Positions 12,301 to 18,930 of a stretch of 64,000 nt of DNA are shown here, one piece after another. The translations under genes were made by a program, and so were the position numbers. A model generated the notes under the pieces. That model did no database searches and was not told where the DNA came from. It saw only the letters and a list, made by a program, of their open reading frames with translations. The DNA comes from Callorhinus ursinus. Taxonomy: Eukaryota; Chordata; Mammalia; Carnivora; Otariidae. Location of the stretch: the NCBI RefSeq assembly GCF_003265705.1, contig NW_020313157.1:3532191-3596190 (forward strand), given 5' to 3'. Within the stretch, counting starts at the first letter, position 1, and each line of letters opens with the position of its first letter.

Positions 12301-15300
12301 CAAGGGCCAGTGTGCGGATGAGGAGAAAGCAGGGTCCCCAGAGGAAGCACTGAGTCGTTCCGGCTCCCCTTCTGGGGGCTGCAAGGCAGGGAGAAAGGAA
12401 GGCGTGTTTTGGTGCTCAGCAGATGCTCCTGAGGCCCGGCCATTTTCATCAACTCCCAGAAAATGCCGTGGACTGTCCCAGATAACGAGCCATCTCCAGG
12501 AAGGCAACAGCACCATCTCAGGAAAGAGGGCGGGGAGCCCCTCTACCCCTGCTCGCTGGCAGACACCCCTGTGGCGCCCATGCCTGTCACAGCCCCCTGG
12601 GGGCCAGAGGCCCGGCCGGCCACACCCTCATCCTCATCTTTGGGGTGAGTCACCCTCACCAGGGCCCCAGCCACAGGGCAGAGCTTCCAGGGGGGCCACC
12701 CAGGACTCCCCAGCAAAGCAGAGGAGGGGCAGGAGCCTCCTCACGTTACTTAAAGATCCAGGCCTCCAGAAGGGCAAAGAACGTGGTTCCTCATTGGAAT
12801 GCAGAAATAAAGGGGTTCTGGTCTCCCCAGAAAAGTCTCCATCCATCGACCTAACCCAGTCAAAACCTGGCCACTTGAGCTCCAGATCTCAGAATACTCT
12901 ATCCAGCAAGAACAGAGAAGATGAGATTATCCTTTTATTGGATTCAGATGAAGAGCTAGAGCTAGAACAAACCAAAATAAAGTCCGTTTTCAATGGTCCC
13001 CTGGAAGAAAGGAAAGTTCTAGAAGTTAGCCCCAAGTCTTCTGAACTGTTTTCTGTCATCGACGTCGATGCAGATCAAGAACCTTTCCAAAGCCCAGCAA
13101 GAAAAGAGGCTTCCCTGCAGGGCAGGGAGGAGGGGCCGGCAGGGAACTGGGGCTCTGTGGGGGGCAGAGGGATCCCCTGGCTGTCGTGTCACCCCGAGAG
13201 TGGCCCCGAGGAAGACAGCACCACGGATACCTCATGGCTCGTGCCTGCCACGCCACTGGCCAGTGGAAGCCGGGACTCTTCCTCACAGACGCAGATAACA
13301 GGCCTTAGGTCCAGGGCTTCGGTGGATCACGTGGCTCAGGTCAAGCCCTGGGCCCCATTAGAAAACAGGGGTGGCTCCGAAGCCACAAGTAAGCTTCCGG
13401 TCATCACACCCCAGATGTCGTCGTCATGCCTGGTCCCCGTCCGTGCAGGCAGCCCTGACAGCAGGAGCCCTTCCAGGCCCCACGCCGGGCACCACCAGCA
13501 CTGCTCTCTGGCTCCCTGTCCCGTCTCTGGCGGCCCCGGCGATCTCAGCGGGCAGCCCCAGAAGCGCTCACGCCCCAGGCCGAGCCTAGTGAGCCAGGCC
13601 ATCACCAGTGAGGTGGTGGAGGTGGAAGACAGTGAAGACGAGCAGGAGGTGGCCTCCCGTCAGGCGAGCAGCAGCCCCCTGCTGGACGGCGACCCTCCAA
13701 TTCCCCTGGATGGTTGCCACTGGCACGTGGAGCCCCTCTCCCCGATTCCCATTGACCGCCTGAACCTCGAGCGGACCGGCCCCCTGAGCACCAGCGGTCC
13801 GGGCAGTAGGGCCGGGGAGGCCCCAGACTGCCACAGGTGCTGCTCTCCCACCCTCCAGGGCACCGCCCCCGCCCCAGGAAGCTGCGCCGGCCGCACAGAG
13901 TCTCACGAGAAGGCCCATCGGGCCGGCTCGCCTGGGAGCAGCAGGCCGAGCTTTTTGAACTCTGCTCTGTGGGATGACTGGGATGGAGAGGAAGAGAAGT
14001 CTCCAGAGCTCCTTCCTCCGGCCCAGAGGCTGAGTGCTAATGTTGCTGCTCCGAACTCAGAAGGGCTGGAGACACCAAGTGAGTAGCAGGAGGGTAGTTG
14101 TTACACTGCTTTACACTAAGGGGCTGGAGGGGGCAGTAGAGACAGCGTGGGGTGGAGGGGCTGCAGGGCCTGCTGGGCTGCGGCGAGCCCCCTCCCCACC
14201 CTCCCTTGCGGAGGGAGAACGGGCTTGCCCTTAGACGTGCTGCTTAGCCAGTTCCTCAACCTGCCTGGCTCCCATGGCTCGCCTGGGCCCCTGTTAAAAA
14301 CCCCCATCTGTGGACCCCACTCGAGCATACTGAACCAGCACTTCTGAAAGGCCAAGGCAAGCACCTCAGGTGCACTTAAAATTGGGCAAGCATGGTTCCT
14401 CACGGTTACACAGAGCATTGCCATGAGGACCCAGCAGCTCCCCTCCTGTGAGCGCTCCCAGAAGAATGGAGATCAGGACAGACACAGATTTCACAGCAGC
14501 CGTACTCACGGTAGCCCAAAGGGGAAGACAACCCAGATGTCCATCAGCTGATGAGTGGACCAATAAAACGTGGTCCATTCATACAGTGTAGTATAATCTG
14601 CCATAGGAAGGCATGAAGCACTGACCTCTGTTACCTTGTGGATGAACCTCGAAAACATGGCGCTCAGTGAGAGATGTCAGTCACAGAAGACCACACAGCA
14701 TGCAAGTGCATTTATCTAAAATGTCCAGAGGGAGCAAATCTGTGGAGACAGAAAGTAGACGAGCAGTTGCCAGGACAGGGGGAAGGGGAGAACAGGGAGT
14801 ATGCTGGGTACGGAACCTCCTTTGGGGGTGATGAAAATGCTTTAGAGCTAGAGGTGGTGGTTGCAGTGAATTAGGACACTGAATGTACTAAGTGCCTCTG
14901 AATTGTTTGCTTTAAAACAACAGCAGATGGGGTGAGGGTCGGGTGTTGGCTGTGAGTCTTGGTCCTCCCTCATCTACCTCCCCAAGCCCATGGAAGGGTG
15001 CAGTTTCCCAGCTCATGTCAGTCATAAAGGAGAATCAGGGTCTCGAGGGTCAGCCCCTTGAGGTTCTGCTGCCCATACCCGTTCCCCTGCCAGGCAGATG
15101 CTGGGAGAGCCAGGAAGGGGCAGGGTTGTGCAAAGCAGCGGCTGGTCGCAGGAAAGCAGCCTGTGGGCAGAGGATCTGCAGGTGACCTGGTGTTGCATTT
15201 CCTCCCAAAATCCAAGACCAGCTGGGCATGACTGACCAGCTCTCAGCCTTGAGTGGGGATCAGAACTGCCTGGAGAGCTTCCCACATACATGGCCAGGCC

Positions 15301-18226
15301 CCACCCCAGAGTGGAGACCAAGAATTTGCATTTCTAACCCGTTCTCAGGTAGTGCTATGAGAACCAGACTTCAGACAAGGGACCTTAGTCTGAACTTGAG
15401 GTGGACTTCCAGGAGGTGACAACTTTTCTCAAATTATATAAAAAATTTTGTGCTTTTTTTTTTAGGAGATAGCCTGTTTTCACTGGAGTCTCAAAGGGCT
15501 CCATGCTCTTGAAAAGGATAAGAACCAAAGTCCATATATTCCTGAGTTGTTCCATTTGTCTTTAAAATACTGATTTCTTTTTTAAAGTAACAGCTTTATT
15601 GGACTGTTACTCACATACCATAAAGTTCACCCTTTAAAATATACAATTCGGTGGTTTTTAGTACATGAACAACAGGGCCAGGGGTGGGGGGTTGCGATCC
15701 AGGCTTCCAGTTATGGAATGAATAAGTCACAGCAGGGAATACAGACAGTGGTATGATAGCACGGGGTGACAGATGGTAGCCACAAAACAAAAGCCAGACC
15801 ACACAGTTCAGTGGCTTTTCCTACCTGAACAGTGTTTGGCGGCCATCACCGCTAGTCCCAGAACATTTTCACCGCATCCATCAGCAGTCACTCAGGTGCC
15901 CCTTCCCCCCGGCCCCTAGCAGCCATGAATCTGCTTTCTGCCCTGTTCCCACAGCTTTGGCACTGCACGGGGCCATGGCCCTGGCCACCTCTGTGTGATG
16001 CTTTCCAACGGGAAGACCATTCTTGCATCCAGCGGTAAAGGGTGGAGCAGAACGGTGGATGGGCTTTCTTCAAACGCACTATTTCTCTCGGTGCTATTGC
16101 TGAGCTCAGAAGAGGTCAATCCAAGGGTGCCTTGGTGGCTCAGTCGTTAAGCATCTGCCTTTGGCTCAGGTTGTGATCCCAGGGTCCTGGGACTGAGCCC
16201 CACATCGGGCTCCCTGCTCAGCAAGAAGCCTGCTTCTCCCTCTCCCACTTCCCCTGCTTGTGTTCCCTCTCTCGCTGTGTCTCTGTCAAATAAATAAAAT
16301 CTTTAAAAAAAAAAAAAAAAAAGAGGTCAATCCAGATGCCTTGTGCTGAAACATGTTTCTTTTGTTCTACCTAGAAGGTGCTAATCGGAAGAACTTGCCC
16401 CCGAAAGTGCCCATAACGCCCATGCCAAGGTATTCCATCATGGAGACTCCGGTACTGAAGAAAGAACTGGAGAGGTGGGTGGTCTTGAAAACTTGCTCAG
16501 GGGTGGTCCACTCCCCGCTGTGCAGGTCCAGGCTTAGTGGGGCTGGGAGCTGAAGGACCAGCCGTGGGGCTCTGGTAACAGGAGCCGCTGGGGGACAGGA
16601 GCATGTGTGGCTGCTAGCTCTCTGCATGCTCTTCCCCAAACTACCAGCTCCCTGAGAAGCTACGAGATGAGACTCCAGGCACCCGTCAGTTGATAGATCT
16701 CCATGTGCCCAGTGGATGGAGATGGGCCCTTGCCTTAATAGTCTGACCTGATTTTTTTAAAAGAACATCAAAAAAACTGTCACATCCCAGTCAGTGCTGC
16801 TCTTCACCTTGGGCCCCGGAGGTGTTATCACTACCACCATTGCCGAACCTGGGAATGGCCCTTTTGGAGTATTCTTCAGAGTAAGCTCAGTTGGTATGCA
16901 GAATAGACACCTCTGAACGCTCACAAAAGTCAGGCATGTAAGATTTCATTTACACAAAGCCATTAATTTGCTGATAACTCTTTGCTCTGTGCTGAAGTTC
17001 ACCTGTTTCCCCATTCAGGTTTGGGGTCCGCCGTCTACCCAAACGCCAGATGGTCCTAAAACTGAAGGAGATATTCCAGTACACTCACCAGACTCTGGAG
17101 TCCGACTCGGAGAATGAGAGCCAGTCCTCACAGGTGCTCCTGGAGGCTCCGCACAGCCAGACCCACGCCAGCAGGACCTCCAAGGCTTCCAGAGCCGTTG
17201 GCCATGCCTGGCTGGAGGCCACTTCTGGCCCTCTTCCCCAAAGGTCCAAGGAGTCCACTAAGACCAAGGACCCCCGACAGCAAAAGAAACAGCCTGGTGG
17301 AAGCATCCCTCCGATGAGCATGTCACAGGCCAACGAGGAGCCTCCAGACCCTGATGGGGACGCCCAGCTCCCAGCATCCCAGGAATCAGTGGCCTCCTCT
17401 GTGGACAGCAGTGACAGCTCCTTTAGCTCACAAAGGTAACAAGATGGGAGGACAGGGCCAGTGGCTTCATAGGTCCTCTGACCCCGGGTCTGTGAGTTGG
17501 CATAAGCCAGGCCTAATGCTGAGGTTGAGAAATCCCGTTGCCTTCTGGATTTGAACTGCAGGAAACCCAGTTGGGGCGAAGGACAGTCCCGTGAGCCTCC
17601 TGAGCAGACCCTTGGAGCTTCCGTGTCCTCGCCACACAGGATGCTCTCGTGAGGGGGCTGGCATCTGGGGTGCCAGAAGCATGGCAGCCTGGAGCTTCCC
17701 GCCTCCCAGGGAGGCCATCCAAGCCGGTGTCGTGCTCCGCAGGGGACACAAACACTCCTTCCATCAAAGGGGCTCCTGGTCTCGGGTGCTGGAGAGAAGG
17801 AGCGTCACAAAATGTTTTGGTCTGGTTCTTTTCAGTTCTTCCTGTGAGTTTGGAGTGGGCTTTGAGTCTGCAGAAGATGAAGAGGGTGAAGAGGAGCTTA
17901 GCACATCCCAGGCGGCGGTGCATGCGGCAGCCACGGAGGAGGCTGTGAGGCGCTACATCCGCTCCAGGCCGGCCCTCTACCGCAAGGTCCTGCTGTACCA
18001 GCCCTTTGAGCTGGCAGAGCTGCAGGCCGAGCTGAAGCAGCATGGCATCCACGTGGCCACGGCGAAGCTGCTGGACTTCCTGGATGCCCACTGCATCACC
18101 TTCACCACCGCCGCGGCCCGGAAGGAGAAGCTCCACCGGAAGAGACTGCAGCCTGTGGGCAAGAAGCGGGGCCGAGCCGCCAGGCCGGTCCGCCCCTCCC
18201 CACCCCTGTCCGTCAGCAGCCTGTGA
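1..18226 (+). CDS. SLX4: SLX4 structure-specific endonuclease scaffold, 5'-partial, 14 exons visible
   Basis: SLX4 (FANCP/BTBD12) is the nuclear scaffold that binds SLX1, XPF-ERCC1 and MUS81-EME1 and directs them to crosslinks and Holliday junctions. Exons: 1-306, 1678-1900, 3925-4111, 4951-5163, 7157-7353, 7475-7776, 8323-8563, 9045-9133, 9929-10075, 10717-10886, 11836-14078, 16375-16474, 17019-17435, 17836-18226. All junctions are GT-AG and phases match. The sum is 5226 nt, exactly 1742 codons with the stop and no internal stop. Domain order is two UBZ4 zinc fingers, BTB, acidic region, SUMO-interacting motifs, SAP and SLX1-binding C-terminus. The family member I know best (human, about 1834 residues) implies roughly 80-90 N-terminal residues lie left of the window. 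Identification is firm. Exact ends of the first two exons and the fifth are less certain because alternative in-frame sites exist. Confidence 0.96.
327..507. repeat. hAT-type non-autonomous DNA transposon remnant
   Basis: The element opens with caggggtcagaaaacttt and closes with gttggccaactcctg, forming short inverted termini. It is flanked by near-identical 8-bp sequences (atctaaac and ttttaaac), the size expected of hAT insertions. The inner text (aggccagacagcaaatt, tctgtaagcaaatgaatggg) matches a very common mammalian MER-type element. The exact family name is not certain to me. It starts 20 bp downstream of the first SLX4 donor. Confidence 0.65.
1263..1500 (-). repeat. old L1 3'-end fragment, antisense
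   Basis: The text (aacagctttatagaaagaatt, cagtttagtggttttagtg, attcacagaattgt, cattaccac) is the reverse complement of the 3' untranslated end of old mammalian L1 elements. The same wording returns at 4240, 15585, 40560 and 46285 in this window, which supports the repeat call internally. It is intronic in SLX4. Confidence 0.7.
1678..1900 (+). CDS. SLX4: SLX4 exon, second visible
   Basis: Encodes a PDSNSQPPPSC..., LVLQRMQQFKRADP... stretch characteristic of SLX4. The acceptor tract is tttccctctttgccagag and two AGs 2 bp apart are usable. The second (start 1678) matches the phase-0 donor at 306; the first (start 1676) would match the phase-1 donor at 256. The exon ends AATG|GTATGA in phase 1. 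Confidence 0.88.
2100..2620. repeat. AT-rich ancient interspersed repeat, family not named
   Basis: An SLX4 intron stretch with phrases such as taacaattgttaacattttgcc and aagttccagacatcatgat that recur widely in mammalian genomes. I recognise it as repetitive but cannot assign a family from memory. Confidence 0.4.
3590..3760. repeat. MER5A-like DNA transposon remnant
   Basis: The text reads ctactcaaacagtggtcctg, then gaatctcagg, then aacctgcattttaacaagc and ends in a gagaagta motif. This order is that of MER5A/MER5-class hAT-Charlie elements. Diverged relatives lie at 7955, 15200, 19200 and 24295. Intronic in SLX4. A short MIR-like piece (cttcagtggaaagagtgcta) lies at 3198. Confidence 0.65.
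3925..4111 (+). CDS. SLX4: SLX4 exon, first UBZ4 ubiquitin-binding zinc finger
   Basis: Encodes FFCQICHKNL...REQHVNR. The zinc ligands are Cys codons at 4047 and 4056 and His at 4101; the fourth ligand (Cys, 4952) is supplied by the next exon. This C-x2-C...H-x3-C pattern is the UBZ4 type, which in SLX4 binds K63-linked ubiquitin and recruits the protein to crosslinks. Acceptor cctcctcacag; donor CCG|GTAGGA in phase 2. Confidence 0.95.
4235..4795 (-). repeat. old L1 3'-end fragment, antisense
   Basis: Runs from aacggctttattgagagata through caccatcttgtgggtagacc to gtggtacagactcaggagtgg. This is the reverse complement of L1 3' sequence, including the 'mobile target' text that appears sense-strand at 14520 and 24600. 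About 550 bp within the SLX4 intron. Confidence 0.75.
4951..5163 (+). CDS. SLX4: SLX4 exon, second UBZ4 zinc finger
   Basis: The first complete codon (TGC, 4952) finishes the first finger. The second finger follows with Cys at 5006 and 5015, His at 5054 and Cys at 5066 in the frame PECPICGKPF...SHLKQC. The exon continues with the KMDVGPQLLLQAVRLQTAQP stretch typical of SLX4. Acceptor ctctcttcctccag; donor GAG|GTGAGT in phase 2. Confidence 0.95.
5164..7156. other. SLX4 intron without recognised elements
   Basis: Nearly 2 kb of mixed composition. Apart from a run of 12 T at about 5620 I see no repeat, exon or RNA gene I could support. Scattered open frames on both strands show no recognisable protein. 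Confidence 0.5.
7157..7353 (+). CDS. SLX4: SLX4 exon following the zinc fingers
   Basis: Encodes ...HVGGLKRKG, then PEDLLVAMALSRSEME and LRLESTFPERIRL. Acceptor chosen as ccttttaag|C at 7156 because it restores an SFS-x-H reading that lines up in length with the human protein. Two further in-frame AGs (starts 7163 and 7166) follow within 10 bp. Donor GCAG|GTAGGT, phase 1. Confidence 0.85.
7475..7776 (+). CDS. SLX4: SLX4 exon, Mus312/MEI9-interaction-like region
   Basis: Encodes a Lys/Arg-rich start, then DRVAQLFAEEMELSSTPPLP and SFLWEGSALTGAW-like residues, here written FLWEGSALTGAWALEAFYTA. In SLX4 this block belongs to the conserved region that contacts XPF-ERCC1. Acceptor tgtttacgttcag; donor CAAG|GTGGGT, phase 0. 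Confidence 0.95.
7955..8105. repeat. MER5A-like DNA transposon remnant
   Basis: Contains cactggttcccaaatgtatc, gggccccacccccagg, ctggtataatctgagtgtg and gggcccaggaac in the order expected of a diverged MER5-class element. Intronic in SLX4. Confidence 0.5.
8323..8563 (+). CDS. SLX4: SLX4 exon upstream of the BTB domain
   Basis: Proline-rich start (EPTLPPVLPDEPELG), then SASQREHQALQDLVDLAGEG, a conserved SLX4 stretch. Acceptor tgacttctttcag; donor GCAG|GTGAGA in phase 1. A short duplicated unit (ctggatgggacac twice) follows the donor at 8570. Confidence 0.94.
8763..8777 (+). CDS. SLX4: possible 15-nt SLX4 micro-exon
   Basis: The intron contains a strong acceptor (cctttttttcctccaag) and, 15 nt later, a consensus donor (ACAG|GTGAGT). 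The enclosed sequence would add five residues (DGCHT after the phase-1 base of the preceding exon) without shifting frame. No transcript evidence is available here, so it could be a chance pairing of sites. Confidence 0.3.
9045..9133 (+). CDS. SLX4: SLX4 exon between the MLR region and BTB
   Basis: Encodes MDVSPTGLRPTGFVLPPKEK and ends at TCG|GTAAGC in phase 0. The GLxxTGFVxP pattern matches the equivalent place in human SLX4. Acceptor gatccttctctcag. Confidence 0.92.
9929..10075 (+). CDS. SLX4: SLX4 exon, first half of BTB/POZ domain
   Basis: Encodes ADFRAMVNNPHLSDVQLQ, then GDVLYAHKFVLYARCPLLMQY. This is the classic BTB opening (D-V-x-L...YAHKFVLxARCP). In SLX4 this domain mediates homodimerisation. 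Acceptor ctcccctccttccag; donor AATAT|GTGAGT, phase 0. Confidence 0.96.
10717..10886 (+). CDS. SLX4: SLX4 exon, second half of BTB/POZ domain
   Basis: Encodes GFFAVEDGDLRSQRVLLSDV, then ARALLHYLYTADPG, the LLHYLYT signature of BTB folds. Acceptor acttcattctcag; donor CACAG|GTCTGA in phase 2. The donor has a weak +4/+5 compared with other SLX4 donors. Confidence 0.96.
10887..11835. other. SLX4 intron without recognised elements
   Basis: About 950 bp of moderately GC-rich sequence. An open frame runs into the next exon from 11648, but the acceptor at 11835 (catttcctgttgcag) and the protein match show that the part before 11836 is intronic. Confidence 0.6.
11836..14078 (+). CDS. SLX4: SLX4 giant exon: acidic region and SUMO-interacting motifs
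   Basis: 2243 nt, the largest exon, as in other mammals. It starts FGVSELVLLCEQ, finishing the BTB domain. A strongly acidic helical stretch follows (AENFQELLRSMW, NEAEMEEIYEFAATQRKLL). Three hydrophobic-acidic clusters fit SUMO-interacting motifs: IILLLDSDEELE near 12924, LFSVIDVDAD near 13046 and VVEVEDSEDE near 13612. A TDTSWLVPATPLAS block is present, then MEPLSPIPID-like residues (here VEPLSPIPIDRLNLER) and SRPSFLNSALWDDWDGEE near the end. The middle is low-complexity, rich in Ser, Pro and Gly. Donor CCAA|GTGAGT, phase 1. Confidence 0.96.
14370..14925 (+). repeat. old L1 3'-end fragment, sense
   Basis: Reads agatgtccatcagctgatga, gtggtccattcatacagtg, gatgaacctcgaaaacatgg, gtcagtcacagaagaccaca and agcagttgccaggacaggg, the conserved order of L1 3' ends. 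The related copy at 24425 has the same phrases in the same order. SLX4 intron. Confidence 0.75.
15200..15420. repeat. MER5A-like DNA transposon remnant
   Basis: Contains gatcagaactgcctggagag, aggccccaccccagagtgg and aagaatttgcatttctaacc, a MER5-class word order in the orientation opposite to the 3590 copy's neighbours. SLX4 intron. Confidence 0.55.
15585..15905 (-). repeat. old L1 3'-end fragment, antisense
   Basis: Text aacagctttattggactgtt, cataccataaagttcaccc, caattcggtggtttttag and later cagaacattttcaccgcatc is reverse-complement L1 3' sequence. An unrelated insert of about 130 bp near 15670-15800 interrupts it, after which the cacagttcagtggcttttcc text resumes. Confidence 0.6.
16124..16320 (+). 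mobile_element. Can-SINE with 14-bp target-site duplication
   Basis: tRNA-Lys-derived head (ggtgccttggtggctcagtc), core with tgatcccagggtcctggg, CT-rich stretch, caaataaataaaatcttt and an A18 tail. The duplication aagaggtcaatcca occurs at 16110-16123 and 16321-16334 without mismatch. The downstream copy lies only about 40 bp before the SLX4 acceptor at 16374, so the element sits where branch point and pyrimidine tract would normally be. Confidence 0.95.
16375..16474 (+). CDS. SLX4: SLX4 exon with conserved VPITPMPRYSIMETP segment
   Basis: Encodes GANRKNLPPKVPITPMP and YSIMETPVLKKELER. This is a highly conserved SLX4 block immediately before the SAP domain, and TP sites here are candidates for cell-cycle kinase phosphorylation. 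Acceptor tttcttttgttctacctag; donor GAGAG|GTGGGT, phase 2. Confidence 0.95.
17019..17435 (+). CDS. SLX4: SLX4 exon, SAP domain
   Basis: Opens FGVRRLPKRQMVLKLKEIFQ, then YTHQTLESDSENESQSSQ. The RxMxxKLKEIxxYTHxT pattern is the SAP domain, through which SLX4 holds MUS81. The rest is a Ser/Pro-rich linker ending SVDSSDSSFSSQ. Acceptor gtttccccattcag; donor AAAG|GTAACA, phase 2. Confidence 0.95.
17836..18226 (+). CDS. SLX4: SLX4 terminal exon, SLX1-binding domain and stop
   Basis: Encodes SSCEFGVGFESAEDEEGEEE, then TEEAVRRYIRSRPALYRKVL, LYQPFELAELQAELKQHGI and LLDFLDAHCITFTTA. This helical C-terminal block binds the nuclease SLX1. The protein continues with a basic and proline-rich tail (GKKRGRAARPVRPSPP...) to TGA at 18224. 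The tail is longer than the human end as I remember it. Acceptor ggttcttttcag. Confidence 0.96.
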
Positions 18227-18930
18227 GGGTCCACAGCCCCCGGCAGTTAGCCAGGCCTCCACGGGCGTTCCTGGGCCTGGGGACTGCAACCGGCCACCAT
18301 GAGAGGGGCCGGCCACAGCACCGAGCTGGGTCAGCTGTCCCCAGCTCCATTTCCCGGAGTAGTGTTTGGAGCGTGGCACCCCCACGATGTAGGGCCCCAG
18401 CCCCTCCCTCTGTTGGCGCCCACAGTTTGTCTCCCTTTAACCCCGCCGTGCCCCCGGTGCTTCACAAGGGCCCCGGTGGCCACCAGCTGGCCAGGGCGGG
18501 GTCTGTCAGGCACATGTCCTCGCCTTGGATGGATGCCCCGGGCTAGCTTGCCCCTGCCCCGACTTCCGTCTCAGCCCTCAGACCATAATCCCAGCCTCAC
18601 CAGCACATCAGGTGTCCACAAGCTTCTCACACTGCCCCACCTCAGGTGTTCTGCTGGCCCAGCCATCCTGCCCAGACACCTGTCCTTATCACCAGCAATT
18701 TCCAAACTGGGCAGTGCAGGAGGGCCCACACAGAATTCGCATGTTCTTTGTTAACCGGCTTTGTTGGTGTGGTAAGGCTGTCTTCGGCCTCAGAAGCAGT
18801 GTGGAGCACAGGTGACAACCAGAAGGAAGAAAAGTTGGGGTCTCTACATCCTTGTGAATGTCTCGTCTATGTTAAATACAGTGCAGTCCATTTTCTATGA
18901 TGTGCAATAAAAACAAAAAGGCTTTATAAA
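18227..18930 (+). other. SLX4: SLX4 3' untranslated region
   Basis: About 700 nt from the stop to a poly(A) signal, with no further splice or coding sign. The cleavage site is inferred to lie 15-25 nt after the AATAAA at 18906. Confidence 0.8.
18906..18911 (+). promoter_or_regulatory. SLX4: SLX4 poly(A) signal AATAAA
   Basis: The only canonical hexamer downstream of the SLX4 stop on this strand for several hundred bases, in the context gtgcaataaaaacaaaaagg. Confidence 0.85.

Noticed and set aside
17513..18385. 290-codon open frame on the minus strand over the last SLX4 exon
   Set aside because: Antisense shadow of a GC-rich coding exon. No recognisable protein, and the plus strand has a clear SLX4 match.
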